64,000 nucleotides of DNA from Papio anubis. Its lineage: Eukaryota; Chordata; Mammalia; Primates; Cercopithecidae. Both the position numbers and the translations under genes were made by a program. The notes beneath the pieces are model-generated. The model saw only the letters and a program-made list of their open reading frames with translations, searched no databases and had not been told where the DNA came from. Location: NCBI RefSeq assembly GCF_008728515.1, contig NC_044977.1, positions 1,325,501-1,389,500 of the forward strand. Reading direction: 5' to 3'. Positions 1 to 11,568 of the stretch are shown one piece after another; position 1 is the stretch's first letter, and every line of letters begins with the position of its first letter.

Positions 1-2668
1 AAAAACTTTTGTTTTTACCAGTGATGCTTTCTTTCAGCCATTATCTATAATCCTTTTGGAGCCTGAGGGGATGAGGGTTGCTAAAGAGAGGCTGTGCTGC
101 TGAGAGTCCACTCAGAGCAATAATAAAAGCCTTGAGAGTTATTCATGGGGCCACATTAGTGAGAATGCTCTACTCAGTGAATAGCATCAGTCAGCTGCCT
201 TTGAGATCGGGTGATTAATACCTTCTGTTTTGAAGGGGGGAAAAGGCAGACAAGAAAGGTCTTCATACTACTTTGGCTATTTTGCAAATTAGATCTTACA
301 TATTGTCAAAGCTTTTGACAAAGAAATTGCTAAAATGTCAATACCTGCAAGGGTCTTTTTTAAAAGCTAGTTTTTCATGAAACTGTTAATTGTGGCTACT
401 GTCAAACAAAATTGAAACGCTCATAATATCCCAAATGAACACTGAAAAAAATCAGTTAGCCATTCTTATATTCTGGCAGTGTTTATGATGACATCAAACT
501 AAGAGCGTGATGTCAATGATCATATTCAGAATGTTATCTAGGCAGACCTATGTGACAACAGCCAAACAGCATTTTTGTTTGTTTGATAAAAGAACTAATT
601 GCAATACTCTTGAGAGTTGACAGAAGCAGCTAATGAGAAAGTGTTAAGGGTGGCAGGTGTTGGTTTTCCATAAGCACTTGGATAGAAGGGACAGTCTGTG
701 AATTACGAAGAAGTTGTTACTTATATATGTGTGCCTGTATGTTTATGTCTATAGGCTTATTCAGCATTAGGGATTAAAAATGATATTATTATAATCCTCA
801 TTATGTCTCCTTTTATCTTTCGATTTTATTATGTACATGGCACAGTTCAAATAAAATTGCTCAAGGTGTATTAAACTTGTCAACCATCTGAGGTGCATAG
901 ATAGAAAAGCTTCTGGTTTTGCTGGCCTGAGTGGGGCAGCTAGAAAATCCAAGGTGATGCTTTGCCGTGCTGTTTTTCAGCATGATTCCAACATTAAGCA
1001 GGCTGTTAATATTTAGACAGTAAATAAAGCCATGTCTTTGTTTTTAAAAAATCATTCTATTATTCATTACATTTTAAACTTATTTTTTATATAACAGCTT
1101 AGTCTGCTCCTTCTATATGTACTCATGCTCATTCAAAACCCTTTACTTTTGTCTGAATATGAGAACAAACAACAATTTAAAGACTCTGTGTGATGCTTCC
1201 TGTAACCTGTTTTCACTGTCTGGAAGTGAAATGTCTTGTTAAGAGCGGGTAATACCCAAAGGCAATCAGAGATAAAAATGTAACGATTTGGTGGGTGATG
1301 TCTAGAGATCAGCTTTAAGTGAGGTCTGATTTAACATCTTTATTAGTGATTTAAAAGGGAAATGATAAACAAATTACAAACCTCAACATTGGAATACCGT
1401 CAGAACCTCCCCTCCCTGTCCCTGAAACCACATATAATGATACACGAAAATTTAGGCAGCAGAAAATATTAGTGGAGTAAAAACTAATGCTTTATTTGGT
1501 ATATAAATGTAAACTAATTCTTCAGGGAAATAATCAGAAATCTAGAAATCTAACTAGAGGGAGAAGCCAGCAAAGCAATAACACTGAAAGGGCCCTGGGG
1601 ATAAGTACAGGAGTGGGGGCAAGGAGAGAATGTGATTTAGATTAGGAGTGTTATATCCCAGTTTAAAGGTCATGCGATTATAGTGCCCATTTAGGGAGTA
1701 TTGCATCACTGACTAGGGAGATTCTCTTTCGATGAATGTGGCTTAAAAGCAATTGAAATACTTCTTTCATTTTGTACTTCATTGCCAGAACATGAGAGAG
1801 ATTTTGGCAGAATAGAAACAAGGGTTAGTACAAAGAGAGATTCTTTAGGAAGATGCTCGTCTACTTAACACTAGAGAAGGATTTTCCGTTGAAAAGTTCA
1901 AATAGTTCCTTTTTTAGAGTGAATACAGCATCTTCAAAACCAAGACCAAATTCGCAAAGCCTTCTGAGAGAAATTTCTACCATCTGTCAGTATACAGCAC
2001 AGCCCATGTTTGTGTTTTAGTTCATTTTATATGTACTGTATTACACATATTAGGGCTTAATTAAGGTTGGGTGAATTAACTTGTTCTTTAATAGACAACT
2101 TGTATGCAGAAACCCATACAACGTATGCCATCCCACCCCAGATACATTCAAGAGTAGTATTTTCTGTGGAAGTCAAGGGTCTTCCCTCCAGTAGAAGAAA
2201 GTGTTGTCTGGAGTAGGGAAGCATAGACAATGACTCTTCAGACGAAGTGTGTTGCATTTACCGTGTTCCTGGTTACTAAGGATACCAGGTCTGATGATAA
2301 AGACCTAGAGAAGGTTGCACAAGTGAGATTCTCTGCTTGCTGCACAATTATATGTTGGTTCCTTTTCCCTAGTCCTCAGACAGAAATTGCCGGGTTTTTT
2401 TCCTCCTGATTAAGAGAGTGATAGAAATAGAATGGAGTCAGCATCTCAGTAACTAACAGAAGTAAAACAGAAGTAAAAACAAGTTAAGATGGGCAGTGAG
2501 AGGTCATGGAGGCCAATTCCTAGGGCTTCTAATTGGTTTTATTTTGTCAGTTTTACATTACCATCAATGTTGCGGGGCTACCTCATAGCCAGCATTTGAA
2601 AGCAGATGGGCATCATGCCATAGTATCACTGTAGCCAGTGACTGAGAGGAGCCTGAACTCTACAAAGT

Positions 2669-2671
<3 letters not shown>
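1..2671. other. Unique AT-rich intronic sequence, nothing recognised
   Basis: No repeat family, splice-flanked open frame or structured RNA was recognised. Open frames here are short and lack codon bias. Confidence 0.5.

Positions 2672-2699
<28 letters not shown>
2672..2699. repeat. (TG)n microsatellite
   Basis: About 14 uninterrupted GT units. On the complementary strand it yields a Thr-His run in a spurious open frame. Confidence 0.97.
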
Positions 2700-2703
<4 letters not shown>

Positions 2704-4570
2704 CTTGGTTAATGTGTAATTCACCAGTAATGAGATTAGAGCCCTCATAATAAAGTCCCTATGTGTTAATTGTGGAATTATGGTACAACAATAAGAAGAG
2801 AAGCATTCATTCTTCTTAAAAAAAAAATACCAGATACAAAATCTATTCATTTGGAACTCACCCTTCTATGGTTTTTATTCACAACTTTTACACTTTTACA
2901 GTTAATTTTTTAAAGATCTTCTTTTATTCAACTTCCACTGCATGTTTCCACTTGCATCAAACCCTTCTGCATCCAGTATTCATTTTGTAACAAAGGGCAT
3001 ATAAATATTATAAGGAATGGTCTTGATATTAGGGGTGTCTATATAAAATCCATTCTACTGGTTTTGTGATTAGGCCAGTAAATTGCATACTGTATTGATA
3101 AAAGGGTTTTCATTGTCATAATAATCTGTGAACTCAGTGGGGACTACTTTGCTGGAAAGGCACGTATAAATGACTAGAACTATACAAAATCTCATGAGGA
3201 ATTTATCATAGAAATATAGGTGCTGCAAAAGAAAACAAGGTAGACTCATTCTCCTTTTTCCTTTGATTTTCTAACACGTCATCCTGTCACAGGATTTTTG
3301 CATACCTTCAGTATGATTCCATGTGAAGGTTATGAAGAGTTAGAGAAAAATATACATTTGGAAGACTCATTTAAGTATAATATATCCACATATAAATTTA
3401 CGTGAATTGGACTGAATTATAACTTGTGTGATATAAATGTAGCAAAACTATATTTTTGGACCCTGAGGAACTAATCAAAGCCAGAGGCTAACTTTATTAT
3501 ACCCATTCCTGATTGGTTTATTACTGTAAATTTATATAACTACTAGATGATTTCTTACTTTTTCGCTTCTAATTTTAAGTTTTAAAAGTAAAATTAAGTT
3601 AACCAAAAGAATGTTTATAAGGTGAACTTTGGCCAATTGGTGATTGTCATAAAACGAAACTTTTTAAGTAGTTGTGAAATGCATTAAATTGAAAAGATAA
3701 ATAGAGAAGTTGAACTGTCCTTACAAATGACTACACAATACCAGTAATGTCTTTTGAGAGAGGATTTAGGACATAGTGTGTAGGTATTTATCCCACACAA
3801 AGAAAAAAATTTCCTTCCGTGGGAAAACATTAGATCATAGGAAGGCCTGAAATATCTGAGTTGCAGCTTTGTGAAACCACACTCAGTCTAAACAAGTTAC
3901 AACAAGATAAAGTCCTCACAATACGAGGAAGGGATGATGACTACAAAGATCCACCACTGTGTTTCCCAGCTTTTTTCTCTAATGTCGCTAAGACTTTCTT
4001 TGATGAAGTCATCCTTTCTTGATCCATTTGTGTAGAAACTTGTCCCCCCACCACCGTTTGTTAAGGGAGGCAGTAGTTAGCAAACTTGGTAGAGTTTATA
4101 AAGACTTAATATTGTTTGATGAGATTCACTAGGATTAGACAACAAATTAAAGACAAAAATGACGTATGTTAGCCAATGAAAGATCCTACTGCTTATTATT
4201 ACTCTCTTAATTCATGCAGTGTTTTTTACTTGTAAGAAGACACCATACTGTATAACATTCCATTTGAGATTGTTATCTTGGCAACCTCTTACTTCTTTGA
4301 AATTGTGTGGGCAATTCAAAAAAATTAAAGACGGTAATATAGGGAACTGAGCATTTAGAAAACAAATTTTGTATTTGGTGTAAATGTCATAGTTTTAAAT
4401 CCACAGATAACTCAAAACTGAGACACAAGACATACAATATTTTGGCAATTTGTGTTAAGGCTGTAACTTTTTTTCAAATGTATTACTGCTTAATATTTCT
4501 AACATGAAACCTAAGGTGCTTGAATGGAGGCCATGTCATAATCCAGGGAAGATGTTTTATAAACCAAGGA
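2700..4570. other. Unique AT-rich intronic sequence, nothing recognised
   Basis: No identifiable repeat or gene; A/T homopolymers and short palindromes only. Confidence 0.45.
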
Positions 4571-4579
4571 ATTGACATG

Positions 4580-4672
4580 TACATCTATGTAATATATACA
4601 TATACACAGATGCATATATACATGTCACACATATACACACATATGTCTATGCATGTGTACACACATATAATT
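4580..4672. repeat. AT/AC-rich simple repeat
   Basis: Imperfect runs of TATATACA, CACACATA and TACACACA immediately before an L1 fragment. Confidence 0.7.
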
Positions 4673-4683
4673 TTGTAAAAAAA

Positions 4684-5238
4684 CGACCGAGTTCATAGAA
4701 ATACCATTTGACCCAGCGATCCCATTACTGGGTATATACCCAGAGGATTATAAATCATGCTGCTATAAAAACACATGCACACATATGTTCACTGCAGCAC
4801 TATTCACAATAGCAGACTTGGAACCAACCCAAATGTCCATCAGTGATAGACTGGATTTAGAAAATGTGGCACATATACACCATGGAATACTATGCAGCCA
4901 TAAAAAAGCGTGAGTTCATGTCCTTTGTAGAGACATGGATGCAGCTGGAAACCATCATTCTGAGCAAACAATCGCAAGGACAGAAAACCGAACACCGCAT
5001 GTTCTCACTCATAGGTGGGAACTGAACAATGAGAACACTTGGACACAGGAAGGGGAACATCACACACTGGGGCCTGTCGTGGGGTGTTGGCGGGGGAGAG
5101 ATAGCATTAGGAGATATACCTAATGTAAATGACAAGTTAATGGGTGCAGCACACCAACATGGCACATGTACACATATGTAACAAACCTGCACATTGTGCA
5201 CATGTACCCTAGAACATAAAGTATATAAAAAGAAAAAA
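4684..5238 (+). mobile_element. LINE-1 3' fragment (L1PA-like), 5'-truncated
   Basis: Contains the characteristic end of ORF2 and the 3' UTR: CCATTTGACCCAGCGATCCC, TATACCCAGAGGATTATAAA, ATACTATGCAGCC, TGGGAACTGAACAATGAGAA and the terminal ATGTAACAAACCTGCAC block. Severely 5'-truncated and non-coding. The close match to the remembered primate L1PA consensus suggests moderate age. The complementary-strand open frame over it is an artefact. Confidence 0.95.
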
Positions 5239-5331
5239 GACCAAGTTCAAAGGCTTTGGCATGTCTTTTAGTTATTGCATTTTTGTGAGTTAACTACTAA
5301 CATGGAAGCTATACTTTTTAAATTCCAGAGG

Positions 5332-5636
5332 TTTTTTTTTTTTTTTTTTTTTTTTTGAGATGGAGTCTCACTCTATCGCCCAGGCTGGAGTACAGTGGCA
5401 CGATCTTGGCTCACTGCAAGCTCCACCTCCTGGGTTCAAGTGATTCTCCTGCCTCAGCCTCCTGAGTAGCTGGGACCACAGGCGCCGCCACCACGCCCGG
5501 CTAATTTTTTGTATTTTTAGTAGAGACGGGGTTTCACCACATTGGCCAGGATGGTCTCCATCTACTGACCTCGTGATCTACCCACCTCGACCTCCCAAAG
5601 TGCTGGGATTACAGGCGTGAGCCACCGCACCCTGGC
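5332..5636 (-). mobile_element. Alu element (AluS/Y-like), full length
   Basis: Poly-T then GAGATGGAGTCTCACTC, ending GCGTGAGCCACCGCACC, so Alu in reverse orientation. It separates the L1 at 4684-5238 from a second L1 tail at 5655. Confidence 0.95.
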
Positions 5637-5654
5637 AAGATATTTTTAAAAATA

Positions 5655-5766
5655 TGTGGCTGACGGGTTGACAGGTGCATCAAACCACCATGGCACATGT
5701 ATACCTATGTAACAAACCTGAACGTTCTGCACATGTATCCCAGAACTTAAAGTAAAATAAATATAT
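5655..5766 (+). mobile_element. Short LINE-1 3' end
   Basis: Carries CAAACCACCATGGCACATG, ATGTAACAAACCTGAACG and an A-rich tail. Only the last ~110 bases of an L1 are present: a severely truncated insertion, or the displaced tail of an element split by the neighbouring Alu. Confidence 0.85.
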
Positions 5767-5882
5767 GCGGCTGGATTTTGACTGAACTTTAATGTTATTT
5801 GGGGTGTATGTGTTTTTCTTTTTTTTTCATTAAAAAGGAGAATACTCACATGTTTTCCTAATTGTTATTAAGAAAATTCTTA

Positions 5883-6183
5883 GGCCGGGCGCGGTGGCTC
5901 AAGCCTGTAATCCCAGCACTTTGGGAGGCGGAGACGGGCGGATCACGAGGTCAGGAGATCGAGACCATCCTGGCTAACACGGTGAAAAACCGTCTCTACT
6001 AAAAATACAAAAAACCAGCCGGGCGTGGTGGCGGCGCCTGTGGTCCCAGCTCCTCGGGAGGCGGAGGCAGGAGAATGGCGGGAACCCGGGGGGCGGAGCT
6101 TGCAGGGAGCCAAGATGGCGCCGCTCACCCCAGCCTGGGCCACAGAGCGAGACTCCGTCTCAAAAAAAAAAAAAAAAAAAAAA
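5883..6183 (+). mobile_element. Young AluY of a derived cercopithecid-like subfamily, full length
   Basis: Complete Alu starting GGCCGGGCGCGG and ending in about 23 A, flanked by the direct repeat AGAAAATTCTTA (about 5871 and 6184). It has the Old World monkey variants GGCTCAAGCC and GAGACGGGCGG. It also has a distinctive right arm (GGCGGCGCCTGTGGTC, AGCTCCTCGGGAGGCGG, GGCGGGAACCCGGGGGGC, GGGAGCCAAGATGGCGCC) shared with copies at 9136, 38714 and 47943. The intact target duplication and long tail indicate recent insertion. Confidence 0.95.
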
Positions 6184-6590
6184 AGAAAATTCTTAGATAA
6201 GAAAGGTCTTCAAAGTCTTTCTCTAAGCTTCCAAGTATCACCTGAATAAAATAGGTGAATAGAAAACTTCGAGCTTAGATATTTTTTGCTTGATATCACC
6301 TAGTTTTATTCAGTTGCCTTGAGACAAAGCATGGATATTGAAAAGTGTAATACTCTAATGTTTAGTTACCTGGAAAGTTCCAGCTAAATATAAGGAATAT
6401 TCACAAGAGCCTGCTATTGTAATTTTAAATAAAAGATTATTGTGTGCCATCTGGCATAACTTGTGCACCTCTTCTGTAACTTTCCAGCTCTTTTCAGGGT
6501 TAATAAAGATCTCAAGTGATATTTTCAGTATGCTTCAAAAAATAATTGAAAAAAATGCATCTATGAAATATATCACTAATGTATAGTTGC

Positions 6591-6891
6591 TTTTATTTTT
6601 ATTTATTTATTTATTTTTGAGATAGGGTCTCACTCCTGTTGCCCAGGCTGGAGTATAGTGGTGCAATCTTGCCTCAATGCAGCCTTGACTTCCTGGGCTC
6701 AGGTGGTCCTCCCACTTCAGCTTGGGTAGTTGGGATTACAGGCCTGCACCACCACACTTGGCTAATTTTTTTTTGAATTTTTGTAGAGATGGAGTTTCAC
6801 TATGTTGCCCAGGCTGTTCTTGAACTCCTGGGCTCAAGCGATCCATCCACTTCGACCTCCCTAAGTGCTGGGTGAGCCACCACACCTGGCC
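6591..6891 (-). mobile_element. Alu element (AluJ-like)
   Basis: A (TTTA)n tail, GAGATAGGGTCTCAC, and old-Alu features such as CTTGACTTCCTGGGCTCA and CTCCTGGGCTCAAGC. Internal deletion near the head (TGCTGGGTGAGCC). Older than the neighbouring Alus. Confidence 0.9.
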
Positions 6892-7189
6892 TTAGTTAGT
6901 TGCTTTTTAAATGCATGTTGTTTTACTATTTCCAAGTTTTTGATTGTTATTGTTAATTAGTGAGATGGTAGCACACAATCACATTTATGTATTAATTCAT
7001 TAGAATGTATTTACTGAGCATCTGCAATGTGTTGAATACTCGTAAAAGTGTGGTGAGTTTTTATTTTTGTGAGAAAGACAGATAAATAATCATGCTGAAT
7101 ATGTTTATACCTGTGATTGAATTTTTAGGTATTATGAAAGAAAAATATAGGTTCTCATAAGCAGATTATAAAATCTATGTAATTTATAT

Positions 7190-7444
7190 TTTTGTACCTG
7201 GAAATCTCCCTGGGGAAGTAACAATTATGTTGAGGACTGGAGATAGCTGTGTGAAGAGTGAGATCTGAAAAGAGAATTCTAGGTAGAAGGAAACTCCCAA
7301 AGGGGACAGGGATTGGAGAACGTGTCACCATTGAAAGCCTGGAAGGAAATCAAGTGGCTGGTAAAGGTGTCAGCAATGAGAAGTGGAAGAAGGCTGGGCT
7401 GGATGGCATAGATTATGTAGCTAATGTTAAAAGAACAGTGTATT
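7190..7444. repeat. Possible ancient repeat of the 49990/19080 type (unresolved)
   Basis: Purine-rich text such as GGGGACAGGGATTGGAGAA, AAGTGGCTGGTAAAGG and AAGGCTGGGCTGGATGG recalls old mammalian repeats, but the family was not fixed. Confidence 0.3.
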
Positions 7445-7735
7445 TGAACATTTGAGGGTTGGTGATTTGGAGTAGCACTAGCCTATAAGGGGTCACATTT
7501 CACTGAGAAGGGCAAGAGGGGAATCTTTCATAAAGCGTTTGCATAAGCAAGACAAAGAAAACAATTTTGGTTACAGTGGAAAGCCCCTGTGTAAAGGTTA
7601 GTTGGTGGTTTCTGATTGGTACAGTTTCTAGTTTCAATTTACTGTTGATACTGGGCTTTGATTTATTGATGTGGGAATTTAAATTGCCAGAGACACCCCA
7701 GTCTAATCGCTTCCCAATCACAATTAAAACAATTG
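7445..7735 (-). mobile_element. 3' LTR of an eroded endogenous retrovirus (minus strand)
   Basis: Aligns by eye with 11225-11565: ATAAAGCGTTTGCATAAGCA versus ATAAAGTGTTTACAGAAGCA, then TTTCTGATTGGTACAGTTT versus TTTCTGATTGGTGCAGTTT, then GTCTAATCGCTTCCCA versus GTCTAATGGCCTCCCA. The two are direct repeats about 3.8 kb apart, as expected for proviral LTRs. The pair is clearly diverged, so the insertion is old. The family name is not certain. Confidence 0.65.
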
Positions 7736-7973
7736 TCTCCTTTTGATCAGCCTCTCATTTATGAGAGATTGACCACAGTTTGGGCGTAAGCATCACTGTC
7801 TGTCACTGTCTTGGCTGGGATGTCTTTATCTCAGTGTAAAACTCACAAGTCATGACATCAGGCTCACTGAAGAAAGGTTCTCATTGTTGCTCATCTCATT
7901 TTGGTTGCTGTAATCACAGTGAGACCATCTGGCTGCACTCATACATTTGAGACCCTTCAGAGTGCGTACTACA

Positions 7974-8131
7974 CCAGGGGGATTACAGCAGTGACCACAC
8001 CGGGGGGATTACAGCGGTCACTACACCGGGGGGATCACAGCGGTGACCACACCAGGGGGATTACAGCGGTCACTACACTGGGGGATTACAGCGGTGACCA
8101 CCAGGGAGAATACAGCAGTGACTATCAGGAG
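7974..8131. repeat. Minisatellite of ~25-27 bp, about six copies
   Basis: Tandem units GGGATTACAGCGGTGACCAC / GGGATTACAGCGGTCACTAC separated by ACCGGGG-type linkers. Units with GTGACCAC and GTCACTAC alternate along most of the array; the last copies are decayed. Confidence 0.9.
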
Positions 8132-9093
8132 ATTAATACCAAGAGGCTGGAGGATGCTCCTCAGCCAAGGTCATCACAAATCCAACCAACTAGTATTTCT
8201 ATGTAAATAAAAGAAAAGTAAGGAACAATGGCTAGAGCAAACTATAAATTCTGTCTCTGAGTCCAGAGGGTAATTAGTCAAGACTTCTAGATTTGAGCTC
8301 AAATGTTTTCCCGGTTTGCAGTTTGAGTGTCCTTGGTTATAGCATTGGGTGTTTTGGTGAATTCCTGCAGTCATGCACACATCAGGAATGAGGGTTGTCC
8401 TCTGAAATTGTACCAGGCTACCCATTCCAAATCGTGGCATTTCAGAAACAGAGGAGTTCTTGTTCTTAGTGATCCCAAGTTGGAAAAATGGGAGAAAACT
8501 GAATTGGGGAAACCTAGAAGAACTCAGCGTCTAGTCCATCCTGCAGGTGGAAAACAACCTCGAGAACAATGAACAGAGCTACTTTTATTTCGTTGATATT
8601 TACCTAATTCACTTGTTCTTAACACTTGTGCTTAGATTGCTCATGAAAAATTTCATGAGACACTAAACAAAGCTAGCCATTGAAGGAGTTCAAGAAATGT
8701 CACCCCCAAGCTATTCCACTTCGGTATATTGATCACTTTGAGTTAAAGGAACTTAAAAAAAAGCAAATGCAGCGAGAAGCTTTCCCTAGACCCCCTTGCT
8801 GTTTGCCAAATCAGATCCACCAGAGCAGCTCAACTGGCATCAGTCACTACCCTACCCCATCATCTTATTTCATTTGTGTTTACAGGTCAGGCAAATATCA
8901 GAATTATCACAGAAGCAAGGAAACTGAAAAGCTAAGCATTATTCTTCCCTCTCTGTCTTTTTCTAACTTATATAACTAACATGCACCAAGCAATTCATCT
9001 TTACTACATATTTTACTCTTTGGTTGGATTTATGGACTTAAACATCTAGCAGAGATAATACAAACCCATCTGACCAGCAACCCAGGAAAATCT

Positions 9094-9098
9094 AACAA

Positions 9099-9134
<36 letters not shown>

Positions 9135-9135
9135 T
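9094..9135. repeat. (ATT)n microsatellite at an Alu tail
   Basis: About 12 ATT units directly abutting the reverse-oriented Alu at 9136, so it probably grew from that Alu's A-rich tail. Confidence 0.95.
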
Positions 9136-9416
9136 TCAGACGGAGTCTCGTTCTGTGGCCCAGGCTGGAGTGAGCGGCGCCATCTTGGCTCCCTGCAAGC
9201 TCCGCCCCCCGGGTTCCCGCCATTCTCCTGCCTCAGCCTCCCGAGGAGCTGGGACAACAGGCGCCGCCACCGCGCCCGGCTGGTAATTTTTGTATTTTTA
9301 GTAGAGACGGGGTTTCACCGTGTTCGCCAGGATGGTCTCCATCTCCTGACCTCGTGATCCGCCCGCCTCGGCCTCCCACAGTGCTGGGATTACAGGCTGA
9401 GCCACCGCGCCCGGCC
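9136..9416 (-). mobile_element. Young AluY of the derived subfamily, reverse orientation
   Basis: Reverse complement of the right-arm variants in the Alu at 5883: GGCGCCATCTTGGCTCCC, CGCCCCCCGGGTTCCCGCC, GAGGAGCTGGGAC, CAGGCGCCGCCACCGC. The head end reads AGGCTGAGCCACCGCGC, a one-base-shorter variant shared with the copy at 38714. Confidence 0.93.
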
Positions 9417-9580
9417 TATTTTTTTTTTTTTTTTAAGAGACAGGGTCTTGTGCTGTCACCAAGGCTGGAAGACGGTGGTGCCATCATAGCTCAATGCTGC
9501 CTGGACTCCTGGGTTCAAGGGATTCTTCTGCCTCAGGCTCCTGAGTAGCTGGGATTACAGGTGCAGGACATTGCCAGCCC
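9417..9580 (-). mobile_element. Alu left-monomer-like fragment (FLAM/AluJ)
   Basis: Poly-T, AAGAGACAGGGTCTTGTGCT, ATCATAGCTCAATGCTGCC and GTAGCTGGGATTACAGGTG; stops after one monomer. Directly abuts the younger Alu at 9136-9416, which probably inserted into its tail. Confidence 0.85.
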
Positions 9581-10950
9581 TTTGTTTTTTTAATTTTATA
9601 AATTTGTTTAGTAATATCATCCAAATATATCACACACACATAACATCCATATGTTCATACAGAGACATGCCTGTACATATGGACAGAAGCAGATAAACTG
9701 TTGATTTAAGAGTCACTTATTAGGAGAAGTCTGAAGATCAGTCTAAATTGTTAGTTGCCCTGGAGTGCTGTAATTGTGAGGTCATTAATTTGGAAGCCCT
9801 TTGTTTCTTATCTTGTTCTAAGGTTCTTTACAAATGTTCAGCTAACCTATAGCTAAACCTATAGCTTATTTCCTTGCCTTTTTTTTCTTTTTTACCTTTT
9901 TTTTTCTAAGTCTGCTAATAACACCTGGGGAGAATCTTTTTACAAAAAGGGCAGCAAGGTTAGGTTGGGTTGCCTGGAATGCCATAAGAAAAACAAAAGC
10001 TCTAAGTGGTTTTTGAAATCAGTAACAGATTCATCTTTCTTCTGTCTGTAGGTCTGGTTGATTGACCGGTCAGTGTGAGTGGGGAAACAATTTAGGAATG
10101 GCTTTCAGGAGATTGTTTTTAGTTTTTTGAGCTTTTTCTGGCACATATGTGGACCAAATGGGGACTCATCACCATGGATTGTGTCCTCACGATGGTACCA
10201 TTCTGACTCTTGCATCCATTTTTGAGCTTCTCTTGGTTCTGTCAACATGTGTTTAACTGGATTACTGAGTTCAGGGTGGAACCAATTAGCATATAGGGTG
10301 GACAAAGCATTTTCTATGCAGGATAGGAATACCGTTTATTATTCCTCCGAGCTCAAGACTTTGAGCAAGGAATAACAGTGGTTATAAAGCAGACGTGGTT
10401 GATCTGACATCCTTTTGTGAGCACTGATCTGGTTCTTTCTTTTTTTTTCCCCTTTGAGGTGAGCAGGTAAACAAGTGAAAACATCAGTAGATTCAGAGTA
10501 GGCAAAGAACAATAGAAAGAAACAGACAGATTAGAAGTCTCTACATGCCAGTCAAAACTGCATCCCATGTTTTGAGGTGTTGGGGATCCCTTTTTATGTA
10601 TGTGCCCTATAGATGAGCAATTTTATTTGGGTTAAAACTTTCTCTTGTGGCCACCAAAATTCTAAATTATTTTTGTTAAGATTCACCCATTTCTCTAAAA
10701 ACCACAGGTTCCAAGGTGGAGTCTTAGACTCTCTGGATTTACATAAACTCATTATTTCTTGTTTTCCTGGAACCTTTCCTACCAGAGATATTTAAACCCA
10801 ATTCAGTTTCTGTCTAACCCAGTCAGGCACCTAAAGGCTCCCTATGGAATGCAGTCCGGTGTCTATTAAGACTTCCAAACCTAGTTCAGATTTTTAAAAA
10901 ATGCTCAAATAAACTCAGAGAACAGGACCCAAGTTGTGGAACTCGTGTAT
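9581..10950. other. Stretch inside the proviral interval, no gene recognised
   Basis: Lies between the Alu pair and the 58-bp tandem repeat. Minus-strand open frames at 10105-10305 and 10353-10568 are under 75 residues and unrecognised. A very strong T/C tract at 10433-10455 precedes GAG-GTGAGC (see findings). Confidence 0.4.
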
Positions 10951-11124
10951 CCAAGAGGACTTAGTGGTGATGGCCTCCAAATGTATAGGAAGGAGGAGCG
11001 AGCAGAATCCAAGAGGACTTAGTGGTGATGGCCTCCAAATGTATAGGAAGGAGGAGCGAGCAGAATCCAAGAGGACTTAGTGGTGATGGCCTCCAAATGC
11101 ATAGGAAGGAGGAGCGAGCAGAAG
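10951..11124. repeat. 58-bp tandem repeat, exactly three copies
   Basis: Three head-to-tail copies beginning CCAAGAGGACTTAGTGGTGA at 10951, 11009 and 11067. They differ at only a couple of positions, so the triplication is recent relative to the old provirus holding it. Confidence 0.98.
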
Positions 11125-11189
11125 GGCCACAGCTGGGTCTTATTCCTGTTTACTTAATTTCTCCCAGAGGTCGTTATTGTGCGGTAGTC

Positions 11190-11213
11190 TTTAGGTCCCA
11201 CTTCTGACACCAG
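11190..11213 (-). other. Primer-binding-site-like motif next to the 5' LTR
   Basis: On the minus strand this reads TGGTGTCAGAAGTGGGAC, the usual form of a retroviral tRNA primer-binding site placed a few bases after the LTR. It sets the provirus to the minus strand. The tRNA (Leu-like, suggestive of ERVL-type elements) is from memory. Confidence 0.55.
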
Positions 11214-11568
11214 AGCTTCTGAAAAAACAACCTCAGCATATTTAACTTTTTAAAAGTTTATCTGGGCATCCAGTGGCCCACAAATTGGAGTTGCACCACA
11301 CTACAAGGTACTTAGCACTCCACTGGGAGGAGCTTCTATAAAGTGTTTACAGAAGCAAGACACAAAAAATGCGAGTTTTGATTGATTTAAGTGGAAAATT
11401 CTTACGGAGAGGTTACTTGGTGATTTCTGATTGGTGCAGTTTTAAGTTTCAGTTTGCTATTTACATTGTGCTTTAGATATTGTGCTGTTTACATTGTGTA
11501 TATGTATGAGTTTAAAGTGCCAGAGCTAATCTAGTCTAATGGCCTCCCAGTTAACTTTTTTTTAATAA
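11214..11568 (-). mobile_element. 5' LTR of the eroded endogenous retrovirus (minus strand)
   Basis: Counterpart of 7445-7735. On the minus strand it has a TATA-like TTTATAGAAG box, a polyadenylation-like AGATAAACTTTT region near its end, then the primer-binding-like motif. Contains a partial internal duplication around TTTACATTGTG (about 11461 and 11488). Confidence 0.62.

Larger units (their letters stand above)
7736..11189 (-). mobile_element. Degraded internal region of the endogenous retrovirus
   Basis: About 3.45 kb lies between the paired LTRs, much shorter than a full provirus and further expanded by two Alus and two minisatellites. No intact gag, pol or env frame is present; the open frames here are under about 100 residues and none was recognised. 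Ancient non-functional copy. Internal status is inferred from the LTR pair and the primer-binding-like site at 11190-11213. Confidence 0.5.
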
